Part shown: in pieces, positions 11,645 to 23,598 of the stretch | How the letters are laid out: each line of letters begins with the position of its first letter | Position numbering within the stretch: the stretch's first letter is position 1 | Translations under genes and position numbers: made by a program | Assembly: GCA_025642065.1 (NCBI GenBank) | Contig: JAODUP010000324.1 | Location: 181,001-245,000 of the forward strand | Reading direction: 5' to 3' | Length of the DNA stretch: 64,000 bases | Source: Paralvinella palmiformis | Lineage: Eukaryota; Annelida; Polychaeta; Terebellida; Alvinellidae | The notes under the pieces: generated by a model | What the model saw: only the letters and a program-made list of their open reading frames with translations | Told to the model about the DNA's origin: nothing | The model's database searches: none

Positions 11645-14038
11645 GTGTAGACTTTTGAAATGCTGACACATATCCACCATTTTCAGTCACTAATTGTTTT
11701 TGGTGGTGTATTGTTGCAAATTGCTTCAAAGTAAACACAAAACAATTATTCTGTGATATATTATGTTCCAGCTTAAAACATTAAGTGTAATAAATAACAT
11801 ATAGGGTTTTAATGTTGTGGTTGATCCTTCCCACTTCTCCTATAACAACAAATCAAAAATACTATCTATAACTAGATATTAGCACAATGATTTTGCTTGC
11901 GGCATATATATGAAAAAAGCTTTCTTTTTGCTTGATGTATGTTTGAAAAGTCGCCTGCAACTCCAGTTTAGTCATAATTTGAGGCTGTCAGGTGCCACTC
12001 AACAAGTCACCCATTTTGTCTTCCTTGACCCGTGCACTAAACGGCCTCGTGGAGTGTTGTTAAGTGGCACCTCCCCCGCCTGTGTTTCGGACACCCTCTC
12101 ACCTTCTGAGATATTTTTCTTGGGAATCCAGAAGTTAAGACGCTGATTCGTAAAGTTCTGGATTCAACAGTCCAATTCTCACCAATCGCTACATGGAACG
12201 ATTGTATCCATGTGTTTCGGACATCCCTCTCACCTTCTGAGATATTTTTTCTTGGTTAAGCCTGCCTGGATACTTGAATCGGACGGTTGAATCCAGAAGT
12301 TTATGACCTTGATTCGTAAACCTCTGAATTCAACAATCCAATTTTCACCAATTGCTATATGGAACAATCCATTTAAATGTGTTATATTTTTTGTCGGATT
12401 TGCATAACTGATATATGGAATATCAGCTGTAAGCTTATTAAAATACATGGATCAATTTGCAACAGTGCTAGCATCCACCAGTCAACGACTGCGTAAGAAT
12501 CCATTGGAAAGATGGCGACTCATGCCAGTACCGACAGTGACATGTCCCTGGTTTACTTTTCACTGATGATTAATGATGAAAAGAAAATAATAAAGACTGG
12601 AAAAAGCTAAACTATTGGAGAGATTGTCAAATCCCAACTGACCGACCCTATGTTTTCAGTGAATTTGTTTTTATTGTCCCCACCGACCCTAATTTTTGGG
12701 AGGCAAATTTTCTGTAAAACAAGTATTTAAAAAACAATGGCCTAATGAGTAAATGATCAGGATAGCCACAGCTTGGATACATTTGTTTGAACAAAACATA
12801 ATTGTATTAAATTTATTATATCTCAATCAGCTATATACATTTTGGGGCTTTGCTGATCATAAGTATTTTCTAAGCATCATGACCATTTTACTTAACCTGT
12901 CTCAATCACATATTTTTGATATTATCATTTGACTTGGAAGTGGTCAGTCAGTCAAATTATGGGGTGCCACAATTTTTTAATTCAATTTCTCAGAGGTTTT
13001 GTGCATGCTAGATATATTTATATTAAGATATTTGTAGTCCAAAGTTTAGTCATTTATTGGGTGCCTGAATTGGGTTACCCATGCTTGTATCACTGTGGCT
13101 AGAAGCCAATGTGCCATTTACATAACAGTGATTACCGTTTAGACTTGATGGTTTAGCAAATTAAAGAATAAGAGAGATACCGGTTTGTGGACTGTTTATT
13201 TTGCAGGAGGGTTGCCTGAATGTGTTATTGACAATCCCTTACTGGTATACTGCATCGAGGATCTCTATGTCAATGAGATGAATTTGCATGTTGCCTGTAT
13301 TTGTGAGACATATGCATATACTGGTGCATAAACAATAAAAATAGTAATAATCCAATTTTTCTAGGAAACATCCCATTGTAAATATATTTATATATCCCAG
13401 GCGAGACCATTACAAAGGCTAAACATAGCCATCACTCACTAGCTAACATATTTTATGAACTATTTGGAAAATAATATCCAATTAAGTTTATTTGTGCAAC
13501 TGTTCCTGCTGTATAATGTTTATAGGACTCTTGTGTTAATCTTTCTCTAGGTATTCAAACGCCAGCAGTGTTCTTTGTTAACACAGAAGAGAATAAAATA
13601 TATATGGAATATGTTAATGACAGTGTCACAGTGCGAGATTACATTATTCAAGTACAGTCCTCATCAGATGACGCTGCCTCCAGCTTACTAAAACCGTTGG
13701 CCTACAAGATTGGTGAAAAGTTGGGGAAAATGCACAATAAAAACATTATACATGGTGATTTGACGACCTCAAACATGTTGTTGAGAAAGCCAGTGGAGAA
13801 CCTGGACATTGTATTAATTGATTTTGGCCTTAGTTATATAAACAGCACCAATGAAGATAAAGGAGTAGATTTGTATGTTCTGGAGAGAGCTTTCCTCAGT
13901 ACACACCCAAACACAGAATCTTTGTTCAGTGTGCTGTTGGATGGTTATCAAAATGGATATAGAAATGGTGTAGGTGATGTTGTCAGGAAATTAAATGAAG
14001 TAAGACTCCGGGGTAGAAAGCGGACTATGGTAGGTTAA
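10791..14038 (+). CDS. TP53RK: TP53RK / Bud32 (PRPK) atypical kinase, KEOPS complex subunit, 2 exons, 231 aa
   Basis: Exons 10791-10998 and 13551-14038 (G|GTACAA donor; TTTCTCTAG|GT acceptor; phase 1) join to 696 nt, 231 aa plus TAA. Small Bud32-type kinase: the nucleotide loop is the family's QGAEAKIY (16-23) instead of a Gly-rich loop; catalytic Lys35 (CIIKERFPKKYRHP); HGDLTTSN at 137-144 with catalytic Asp139 and metal-binding Asn144; DFG at 160-162; the family's tail RLRGRKRTMVG at the C-terminus. Bud32/TP53RK acts in KEOPS (with OSGEP/Kae1, TPRKB and LAGE3) to make N6-threonylcarbamoyl-adenosine at position 37 of ANN-decoding tRNAs; the human protein (253 aa) also phosphorylates p53 in vitro. 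No residue essential to the family appears missing. The next gene, the receptor, converges on it about 3.3 kb away. Confidence 0.96.
11210..11335 (-). mobile_element. Family C short retroelement copy in the TP53RK intron
   Basis: The reverse complement contains TATAAGCAATGGTTCAAGCA, TTCCTTTTCAACATTCTGTA and GAAATAAACAATC, matching 6603-6746. Confidence 0.65.
11608..11644. repeat. (CA)n(TA)n microsatellite
   Basis: Short CA run followed by a long TA run. Confidence 0.9.
11992..12071. repeat. Imperfect inverted repeat, 14-bp arms
   Basis: GTGCCACTCAACAA (11992-12005) is the reverse complement, with one mismatch, of TTGTTAAGTGGCAC (12058-12071). It lies directly before the duplicated element at 12081. 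Confidence 0.7.
12081..12377 (+). repeat. Tandemly duplicated ~130-165 bp element with internal hairpin (TP53RK intron)
   Basis: Two copies begin TGTGTTTCGGACA at 12081 and 12211. Both continue with CTCACCTTCTGAGATATTTT, AATCCAGAAGTT, TGATTCGTAAA and TTCACCAATYGCTAYATGGAA-like blocks. In copy 1, AATCCAGAA (12125-12133) pairs with TTCTGGATT (12155-12163). Probably a MITE-type element; no coding sequence. Confidence 0.75.
13551..14038 (+). CDS. TP53RK: TP53RK coding exon 2
   Basis: Completes Gly70 and encodes 71-231 plus TAA: hinge (YMEYVNDSVTVRDYI), catalytic loop, DFG, VDLYVLERAFLSTHP and the basic C-terminal tail. Acceptor TCTTTCTCTAG|GT. Confidence 0.95.
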
Positions 14039-14089
14039 GAGATTGTGAGGTTGCTTGTGTATATTGTTATTGTTTATGGGTGTATCAAG

Positions 14090-14095
14090 AATAAA
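14090..14095 (+). promoter_or_regulatory. AATAAA poly(A) signal of TP53RK
   Basis: Canonical AATAAA 52 nt after the stop codon. It implies a very short 3' UTR. Confidence 0.7.
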
Positions 14096-14099
14096 GTAT

Positions 14100-17000
14100 G
14101 TACTGACTTTTTACCATAAGTCACACACAAAATCTGACAAATATATAGGTACACATACATTTATATGAATCATAACAACAAATACTGGTTGTATCTGTAC
14201 TGAAGGCTAATAACAGTTCTGCCACACTTAAACATGATGAAGTATACTGCATTTTGGCTTCAGTACAACAGTTCTGGTAAGAAAGCTCTAATAAGGTATG
14301 GATCATGATTTAAAATAACATTCTTCATTGTAATATACACAAAAGACTGTATTAGTATGGGCATACTTGCTTGCTTAATATTAATAATAAACCACATTAT
14401 TCATCTAAGATTGTGGTAATAAAATAAGCATCCAACAAAGGAATTTATGCTAACCTGAATTTTTGTTAATGCCTCAACAGTCATCAAACACATGGAACTA
14501 CATCAACCTCTTTCTGCCCTGATTAACACGGTACCCATTCCAATTCAGTATTAACTGGGATCTTCCACACTACTAAATACCGAAACAACAAACGTTCTAC
14601 AAATATGTCTAGTCAACAAATTAACATCACAATATGGTGAGGTATTGAGCAAATGCCACTCGCATTTCCACTCAGTGTGCATTTCCAGTCAGTGTGCGAT
14701 GTACAGCAAGGACGAGGTAAGAAAACAGAAACTAAAACATCCTAAAAGCCCCAAATTATCTAGGCAGTATTTGACCTGATTGGTGGATGTGTCAGGATGG
14801 ATAAAACTGAATTTTTCTTGGGGACCTGGGACCCTGCTGTCTTTGGACTTGTAACAACTAAGGCACCAGCTGATCCCAGTAATATGGCACATTGTGGACA
14901 ATTTATCACACAGCAGCAATTTATATTTTGCTCTTTGCAATAAAGTAATTCAGTGGCACGATGACCAATAAACATTAATAGCTGTTACTTTAGGCAGGTC
15001 CTAGTACTGCAGTGAAATGATGATGAATTACACGCAGGTACCACAATATGGTACACGTACTAAGAAAATAGTCTTACACATAGAAGACAGTATACAATAC
15101 TGCTTCAGAAATTTACCTATGGTCGGTCACCTTTATATTACACTGTTCCAGGTTCTGACCCACACACAAGATTAACATGTTAACCATATATACATGTATG
15201 TATTATTTATGTGGATAGTCAGTATATTCATATACTAAACTATCCAGAACATTTTTTCCCTTAAAAATAAATATCAATACACATATTGGCTAAATTCAAT
15301 AAAAACTGATTGATGTCTTCACATTATTTTTATCAACAAGGTTTTGTGCATCATCTGACGTTTTCATTCCTGATATCCAGAGATACTTCATCCAATAGAA
15401 ATACAGGATCTGTATTTAAATGATATGTCAGTATTTACCATCAAAGTTCATACAGACATTGTATTTTGACTGGATTGTATAAAAATACTTGCATATTAAT
15501 TTGCACATTTATATTACTTAAAAATTGTCTTGGCAATGCTGTCTTAAAGAATAGCAACCACAAAACTTATATATAAAAATAATGTGATATGCCAAGTTTC
15601 ATGAAATCCACTCACAAAAGGGGAATTCTTTGCCACCACAGTGAGATGGCTATGGAATGTTTACAATCAAGTGAATATATCATTTCTAACAAATCGTGGG
15701 CAGATTTACACATACTTTTAGACAGAACAAATACACATTAACAATCATGAAACAGAAGTCAGCTGTTTATATCTAAACTGATCTTAAACAGAACAGTTAA
15801 CAACTTTGTCAATAATAATAATTATAATAATCAGCGGTAATAATGACTAGTATTACATTAGCCCTCACAGCGATCTGCTAACATTTTTCTGTTCGAGTTT
15901 TCTTTACACAGAATACACATTCAGCAATTAACAAAACAACTGAAATATCCACATCTCTGCTAATGAGTAGTTATTTTTTTGCACCCCATATATCAGACAT
16001 CGGATAGTTATCAGTTCTTCATAACTGGAATGACACTGACATACCAATTTTCTTTCACACAAACAACAGGTGCTTTGTGCAATAACAGTGAATAACTTAT
16101 AACTGATGGCATAAACACAAAATCATAAAACCTAGCAACAGACACACCAGTTACAGACAGAGTTTAACAATCACCTTCAGGTTAACTCGACAACATATTC
16201 TATTGTTCTACCATTGAAATTCACACACAGACACCAAGAGCCTCTCCACACAATAAGTCTGTGAAATACCCATTCTTTCTATTACTATCACAGGTATTAT
16301 TCTTCCCTTATACATTTGATAATGTGAAACAAAATGAACTGTACTTGATAAAAAACACTCCCTAATTTCACATAATGTCATGAGTCAAAATAACAACAAA
16401 TGTCCACATTAGATCAAGAAGAAAGCCTTGTTTTATAGACTTGCATCACAAGTGCATACATATACACAGCCACCACTAATATGAACTTCTTAACTACTAA
16501 ACATACACATCTCAACCTGGATTATGATAAAATTATATCCAGTGCTCACTATAGATTCTTAACTTTCAATTCAGATTCATTATTCTTAAACAAACAAGAT
16601 CATGGTAAACAATCATCAAGCTCAATGACAGAATCACCATATCATTATCACATATGTCATCCAACTATGTTTTGCTATATCTAAGCTACTTCATAAACCC
16701 TGAATGTTTCATATTTTAAAGGGAGGACACTTCAGAGTTAAGAATCTTGTTACTGGTTAAAGTTAGTAACAGATTACAGTGTGTGTGTGTGTGTGAAAGG
16801 CAAACAGATGATAGAATACTGAAAGTGAACCCTGTATCTCCAGAGAGACAAATAAGCCAAACATGAACAAGCTAAGCCGAGTCTAATCTGCCATAGTTTA
16901 TACAACCGTTTATACCTTTTATACAACATGAAAACTGAGAAGAAACGCAACGAAGCCACAGTCAAAATATGTGAATATGTTCAACAGGAAATGGCTGCTT

Positions 17001-17359
17001 GAAATCCATTCACTGATGGATATGGCCGGTGCGGACGGACAGAATGTAGCTAACAGAAACTAGATAACGGGCTGATTTACAGAAATGTGCTACATTATGA
17101 GACATCTGTTTATAACAAACAGCTCAACAGATAACAATTATACAACAAAGAATCAGACAAAAAGCTCATAAACTGATGTCAATGTGATGTGGTTGTGAAA
17201 CTCTAGATGACAGAGCACTTATGGCACAATAAGCTGTTGTATCACTAGTATCAACAGAGAAATATAAACGTCCAATAATATCATGACTGGTAAAATAGTT
17301 TGGTGCACATCAAAGCACTTCAAGCTCATAGTCAAATGATGCTTCGGCATGAACTACAT
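14100..17359. other. Convergent intergenic zone; includes the receptor 3' UTR
   Basis: No coding exon supported on either strand. The receptor's 3' UTR must lie in the right-hand part (- strand). No canonical AATAAA was found by eye on the - strand near the stop, so the transcript end is unplaced. A (GT)n run lies at 16779-16795. Confidence 0.5.
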
Positions 17360-17514
17360 CTAATCAGGGATGAAAATCTCCTGCCAAAGCTGGCCAAATG
17401 ACATGTGTGGATTCTGCTTTATGGTCAGTGCTGCCATCTGGTGGTGTTCGAAGCTAGCTCGTTCTAGCTCAGCCATCCTGGCAAGAAGCACCCCGCCACG
17501 TAGAGAATCTTTTT
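17360..17514 (-). CDS. 2DBD-NR coding exon 10: LBD helices 10-12, AF-2 and stop
   Basis: Completes Lys1184 and encodes 1185-1234 plus a TAG stop at 17360-17362. [16 protein letters not shown] fits the amphipathic helix 10/11. LWQEIF fits the AF-2 activation motif (ΦΦxEΦΦ, glutamate at 1229) that recruits LxxLL co-activators, so ligand-dependent activation is plausible. Acceptor CATATTGCAG|AA. Confidence 0.9.
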
Positions 17515-19172
17515 CTGCAATATGAAATCAATCCACAATGTACAACTTGTTTAAATTTCTTTAGATTGTACATGATTTATATAAGATTTTAAAAAATCCC
17601 ATAAAACCATACAAAACTATGTTTATGCTGTAAAATATCTGTTTGCTTACTGTCACAGTAATTAATCAGTATATCAGTAGTAGTTTCCAAGTATCCCCTC
17701 ACTGCTGGATCATGTATTGTCTGTTCTGTAAAAGAAAGTAAATGACACTATTAACAAAACAGCCATACATACTGAACGTTAGATTATTTCAAACTTCAGT
17801 ACCAGACAATTAAACATAACATATCCAATAAGGTTCCATAACAGAAATTCAAACTATCTAAATATTCAGCCTAACAGAGGACATACCTGTGGCTCTTAAC
17901 ACAAAGATAACCGTCAAAAATGCTAACTCTATTCTGTCTATCATCATCTCAGCCATCCACCTGCCACACTGTTCAAAGTGGTTTATCATCCCTCGGAAAT
18001 GAGGAAAGCTAGTAAACAGCAATTCTCTGACCTAAAAATATGAACACCCGCATAATCATTATTATAGATATCTCAGAAGGAGGATCACATGAAATCTAAT
18101 TAACATACAGACACTGTATTTTGATGTAGAAAATTATTCTCCATTTTTATATTTTTCCATTTTCTGTACTACATTATTAATTTCACATAGCAGATATTAT
18201 GAGCTACTGTTTTCAACATCATATATTGTAAATTTTCTACATATGCCAGTCTGTACTTATATGGCAGTGTACATTATAATGCTGGGAAAAAAATGCTTCT
18301 GGTATTCACCTCATCTGTGTAACAGAAAAACTTAATTGTGCCATGCCGAAGATTATATCCCTGACTGTGATACAGCAAACTTATTGGATATATAGTCTCT
18401 TGGCACAACTTAATCTGCTTGTCTTGGGGCAGACTCCGGAAACCTGAAAGATATTTAAGAACTGTTAACTATAACAAAGACAACAAAGAAATGGAAGGTT
18501 ACAAATCTTGACAGTATTAATAGAAGGTGAGTAAAAATATTTAGTACCAATTTACTACAGGTAGGCAACAATAGAAGGTTAATAGTAATGAAAATATAAC
18601 AGTAAACGTTTTAGAAAACAATATTAGCTAAATTCTGATGACATGCTTAAATTGCATGGTACATTTCAATAAATATAGAGAACAAATATTAGCAATATAC
18701 AATCATACATCGCCAAAAAATTGAGTTACAGCATGATTACATCTATGACACACAAAATACAGGTGATGCAAGATCTTGTCATTTAACTTTACAAACAACA
18801 AACAAGCCAGATTCTGCTCTAGTTTCCTTAAGAGACTTTAAATTATTAAAATGCTTCTAGCATTAGTGATTTGGAAGAAATGATCAAACCATATTACCAA
18901 CCAAAAAGTGTATTTGGACAAATAATTAGTCACAAAACCCCTCACAACTGTTCATCAAATAAAAATTATTTGAACAAAACTTCATGATACCATCTGTTAT
19001 ATTATTGATTGGTTAAATTGGTATAAGCCGGAGTACTGCCTTACATACTGGAAACAAATTTTGTGCAGAAATAATATCCACAGTTTTCTTCCTGACTAAA
19101 TTGCCATAAATAATAATCCCTGTCTGTGTGTGTGCTGCGGCATGAAACATATGTTGTCTTGAACAGATGGCA

Positions 19173-19209
<37 letters not shown>

Positions 19210-22200
19210 GACTTGGTAGGATTTCATTTACAAATATGATCACCATAACCAGATACTGAATTAAAAGTAAAGTACAACGTTAGGAAGATATACAAGTTTA
19301 AAAATGAGTACAAAACAGATACAATTTATAGATGATAATATACATACATGGAATTGATCACAAGCTAGACCACAATGTAGGCTACTGAGATGTCCAAACT
19401 TAAGACATATGACTTCTGAAGTCTAATTATCATTAAATCAGATAAAGCCAGTTTGAAGTTAACATAATATCTGATGCCCATGTGTCTAACTATAATATAA
19501 AAATGTCTTCTATGACATGGGTCCTGACACTGGTTTATATTAATTACATCTGCCAGACACTGATTATTAGATACTATTTTGCTTGAGAAATTATGCCCCA
19601 ATAGCATTTTTTTAAATAAAATAAATGTATTATGGCAAAACTCATTATTTGCCAGATATCAGTATAACCTGAAAATATTATATGAAACCAGAAATTTTGT
19701 AAAAACTTAAAACATATATTGTTTATTTACTGACTTGCTAATACCAAATATACCCTAGGGTTACCCAAATGAACTAACTTCTTATTTTAAACAAGTACAA
19801 AATGGGAAAAAGAACAGCTTACTAGTGTGTAGAATTCCTGAGGGGTATAAACGTATACTGAATTTTTGGAATATAAGCCATAGCTTTTTGTATTTATTCA
19901 AGAATAACTCAACAAATAATAAAATTAATAATGGAAATTAAACATTTTAAAATGGATTTCTTGTGTGAACATTCACCATCATCATCTGGACGTGTGAACA
20001 TTTACTATCATCACTTGAACTTGTGTGAACACTCACCATTATCATCTGGACTAGTTGAAGATTTAGGTTTTTTAACTTTTAGACAACCTAATAAACAAAG
20101 CTTGATGCAATATTTTTGTTTGTAATAACATCAATGCTTTAAATAATATGACGATATCATCATATTACAATATCCTATGTCAGCTCTGAACTACTTTACA
20201 TCTGACAGCTTATAAATGCAATTCATGTTGACAGCTTATAAATGCAATTCATGTTACCTGTAAACTCTAGAGTGCACATTTAAAGGTATTATGAAGAGGG
20301 TTATGATCAATCAGAATACCACAAAATACTGTCTAGGCAGTATTGGACCAATAGAATTTAATCCACATTTGAAATCAGGTACTGTGGGTTGTTGTTGTCG
20401 AGTAGTTATTTAGCCTTGACACTGGTCACACCTTGAACATGTGACCGATAGGTGATATCCTAAGGAAACAAATCCCACAAACACAGGCATGAGCCAGATA
20501 CAAACCCACCACCTGGATATTAGCTGCAGACTGCTCTAACCACTGCATTATCAGAGGGCCCCTGTTTTGTCCAGTGGGGTTTTGTCCATTGAGATTTTTC
20601 CATTTCAGTTTTTGTCCATTGGAGTTTCATCACAGAATAAACCAAAACACAATGCATAACAAACTATCAGAATTTTACCTGGAATAGATTTCAGAAACCT
20701 AAGCATTATGTAGGAGTTGTGGACAAATCCTTGCATGGTGTAGTTCCATATATTCTGTGGATTACCAACTTCTAGTTTATACTGTTTCATACTCTCAGGC
20801 TACAAAAAAGATCAAATATAATTTTTTAAGATACTTAATATGCATCACACAGTTAATTCTGAACAGATGTAAAGATTATACACAGGGATCTAGCTGATAA
20901 AAAGATTTAAATAAATAAAATGGTAATATTACATAAGACATACTGTAACTGATCATGCTGATATAAATGATGGCTCCAGTAGCAAATTCAACCATTAAAG
21001 TTACTCACTATTTCTTTCATGCCATCCAAGATATTATAAATATCTACAAGATAACTTGTCAGCCTTTCTGAGTCAGAGTAAATCTCTACTCCTACTTGTT
21101 TTGGTTTTGAGGTCTGAGTCACTGGTTTGTTGACAGATGTTGGACTGCCGTGGTTATCCGAATCCATCTGATAGCTGGCTGAATTATTTTCGCTCCTTCT
21201 AGGATCACTTCTGCTGGTGTCAGTGTGTAATACCTCACGTGTCTCCAATAACAACTCCTGATCATCATGATGCTGGTTATTCTCTGATGTTAGTGGATTG
21301 CTGGTGCTCTCAGATACAGAGAATACACCATTCCATGTCACGCCAAGAGATTCTGATTGCTGATTGGACAGTGTTGGAATGGCAGGTGACTGGCCTTTGA
21401 ACTTATCCAACTGTTTCAACTCTTTCTGTGACATGGCCCTATCTTCATCAAGAATAGTACTCTCATTGTCACACTTCAATTCAGAAAAGTTCCTAACAGT
21501 CTTTGCCGATTTCCTTTGTAAGATCTTCGTACTGGCACCATTTGATACATCAAGTAGATTATTATCAAACTCTAGCTGGTCAATTACTTCCAGTGATACA
21601 TCATCAAAATCCTCAACAATTGAACAATCAGTATCTTTTAATCTTTCACCAGTCCTGCTGTGGTTACTTGATTCTCCCTGATATTCATCATCCATTGGCT
21701 CCATTTTGATTTTACCGTGTGCCATAATTTTGGCAGGTGGCCCATCAAATTCACGCATTCTGTAGGCCATTAAAGTGTTGCGCTTCATCGAGTTAGATTG
21801 GCGTCCTAATCTGGTCCCTGTAACAACAGAACTTCTTGTGACAGTGCTCAAAAAGGCATAAATTATCTAAACAGCACAGGTTTTATTTTAAAACTAGAAC
21901 TAGAAGGTACACACCAATTCTTCAAGACCGTGATTAGTAAAGAAATTTCAGCAAAATGCTTACCTTCTAAAGTCATTCCAATCTTAATACATTTATTAAA
22001 CCGGCATGCTTTACAGAATGTTCTGTTTGATGAAGTAATATCACACGAGTTACCACTGCTACAGGTAAACTTCTGATGTAGATTCTCCTTCAACATGCGT
22101 CTGAAGAAACCCTGAAAGCAACATTAAGTACCACTTCTAAGATCTGTCAATGAAATTATTCTATACTTTGTGAATATAGTGGCTCATCTGTCTTAACATA

Positions 22201-22787
22201 TACTGTATTTACTGTAACAGTATGATTACTTGGAAAATCACACAAAAACACACATACATATATACTGCAGTGGATCATTCTTTAACAAAAACTGTACTTA
22301 ATTAAACAATATTATAGCAGCACACACACACAAACAAATGCAATGTATTATATATACATCTCAGTGCTCCCTTCATGGTTAATAATATACCTAGTGACTC
22401 CCATTTAGATATATATATATAATCGTTTACATTCAGACTGAGGGCCACCATCAGATATATTTATTATACCTTGCAGCCCTCACAAGTAATGGCACCAAAG
22501 TGAAAGCCTGATGAAGATGCTCCACACACTTTACATGGAATGGCCTTGAAGTTGACCTTGAGGTTTTTATCATCTTCACGACCTTCGAAAAGAGACAGGG
22601 AACCCTAACATCACAGAATGTTAAACCCAGAAGCACAGCTTAAACATCATAACGTATATTAGCATTAAAATTATCATAGCAAGCATCTACTATTATACCC
22701 CATTTTAACACACAAGTAACGCTTTCAATATAAAGTCAAATTATGTGATCTTCAATTAACATCACTTAATAATGATTTTAACATCAC

Positions 22788-22836
<49 letters not shown>

Positions 22837-22981
22837 TAGAGAGAGTCAATTATTTATGAAAAATGAAATATATTGCAGAAACTAGATGCTTTTGACTAAG
22901 ATTATAGATGAAAGTTTGTGCAGTGCACCTGGGGTAAACTATACACAATGTTATGTACAGGCATTTTTATTTATGTTTATA

Positions 22982-23027
<46 letters not shown>

Positions 23028-23057
23028 GTGTGTGTGTGTGTATATATATATATTGTG

Positions 23058-23093
<36 letters not shown>

Positions 23094-23558
23094 CAATAAT
23101 CTTATGCTTGAATCACATCTATACAACTAAGCTGTCAAATTGACAAATGCCACTATTTTTGTCACACTCATAAATAAATTACCATGATACAGTTTCAGTC
23201 ACGCAATATTCCATACCTGGTCGGTACATTCCAAGAGATATACACTTCTGATAACGACAGTATTGGCAGTGTGATCGATTCTCTTTGTTAATTTCACAAC
23301 GCTGTGACTTTGGACAGGTAAGCAGATTCTGGTCATTTTTCAAGCAGCGGAGATAGAACTTCTGCAAGGATAAACAAGGCTATATTTTCATTCATTTCGC
23401 TGTCAAAACCCAATGAAATGCTTAGTCATATGCCAATTTATTTCACTGGATAAGTATGGTGGAAACATGCATCTGATCAATCAAGAAATAATATTATCTG
23501 GCTTTAATTTAAAGCACCATAGCTTGTGTAAGAACACTAAGCACATCCTGCAAAAGTT

Positions 23559-23598
<40 letters not shown>

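Noticed and set aside
19960..20050. CRISPR-like array
   Set aside because: Adjacent imperfect repeats without spacers in an animal intron; an ordinary tandem repeat.
21364..21709. Open frames of 68 and 105 codons on the + strand
   Set aside because: They lie antisense to receptor exon 5, whose - strand frame is fixed by splicing phase and homology.
22886..23143. Frame of 85 codons rich in Tyr-Ile and Cys-Val
   Set aside because: Encoded by the TA/TG microsatellite; the same applies to similar frames near 11500, 19100, 23500, 42100 and 54600.
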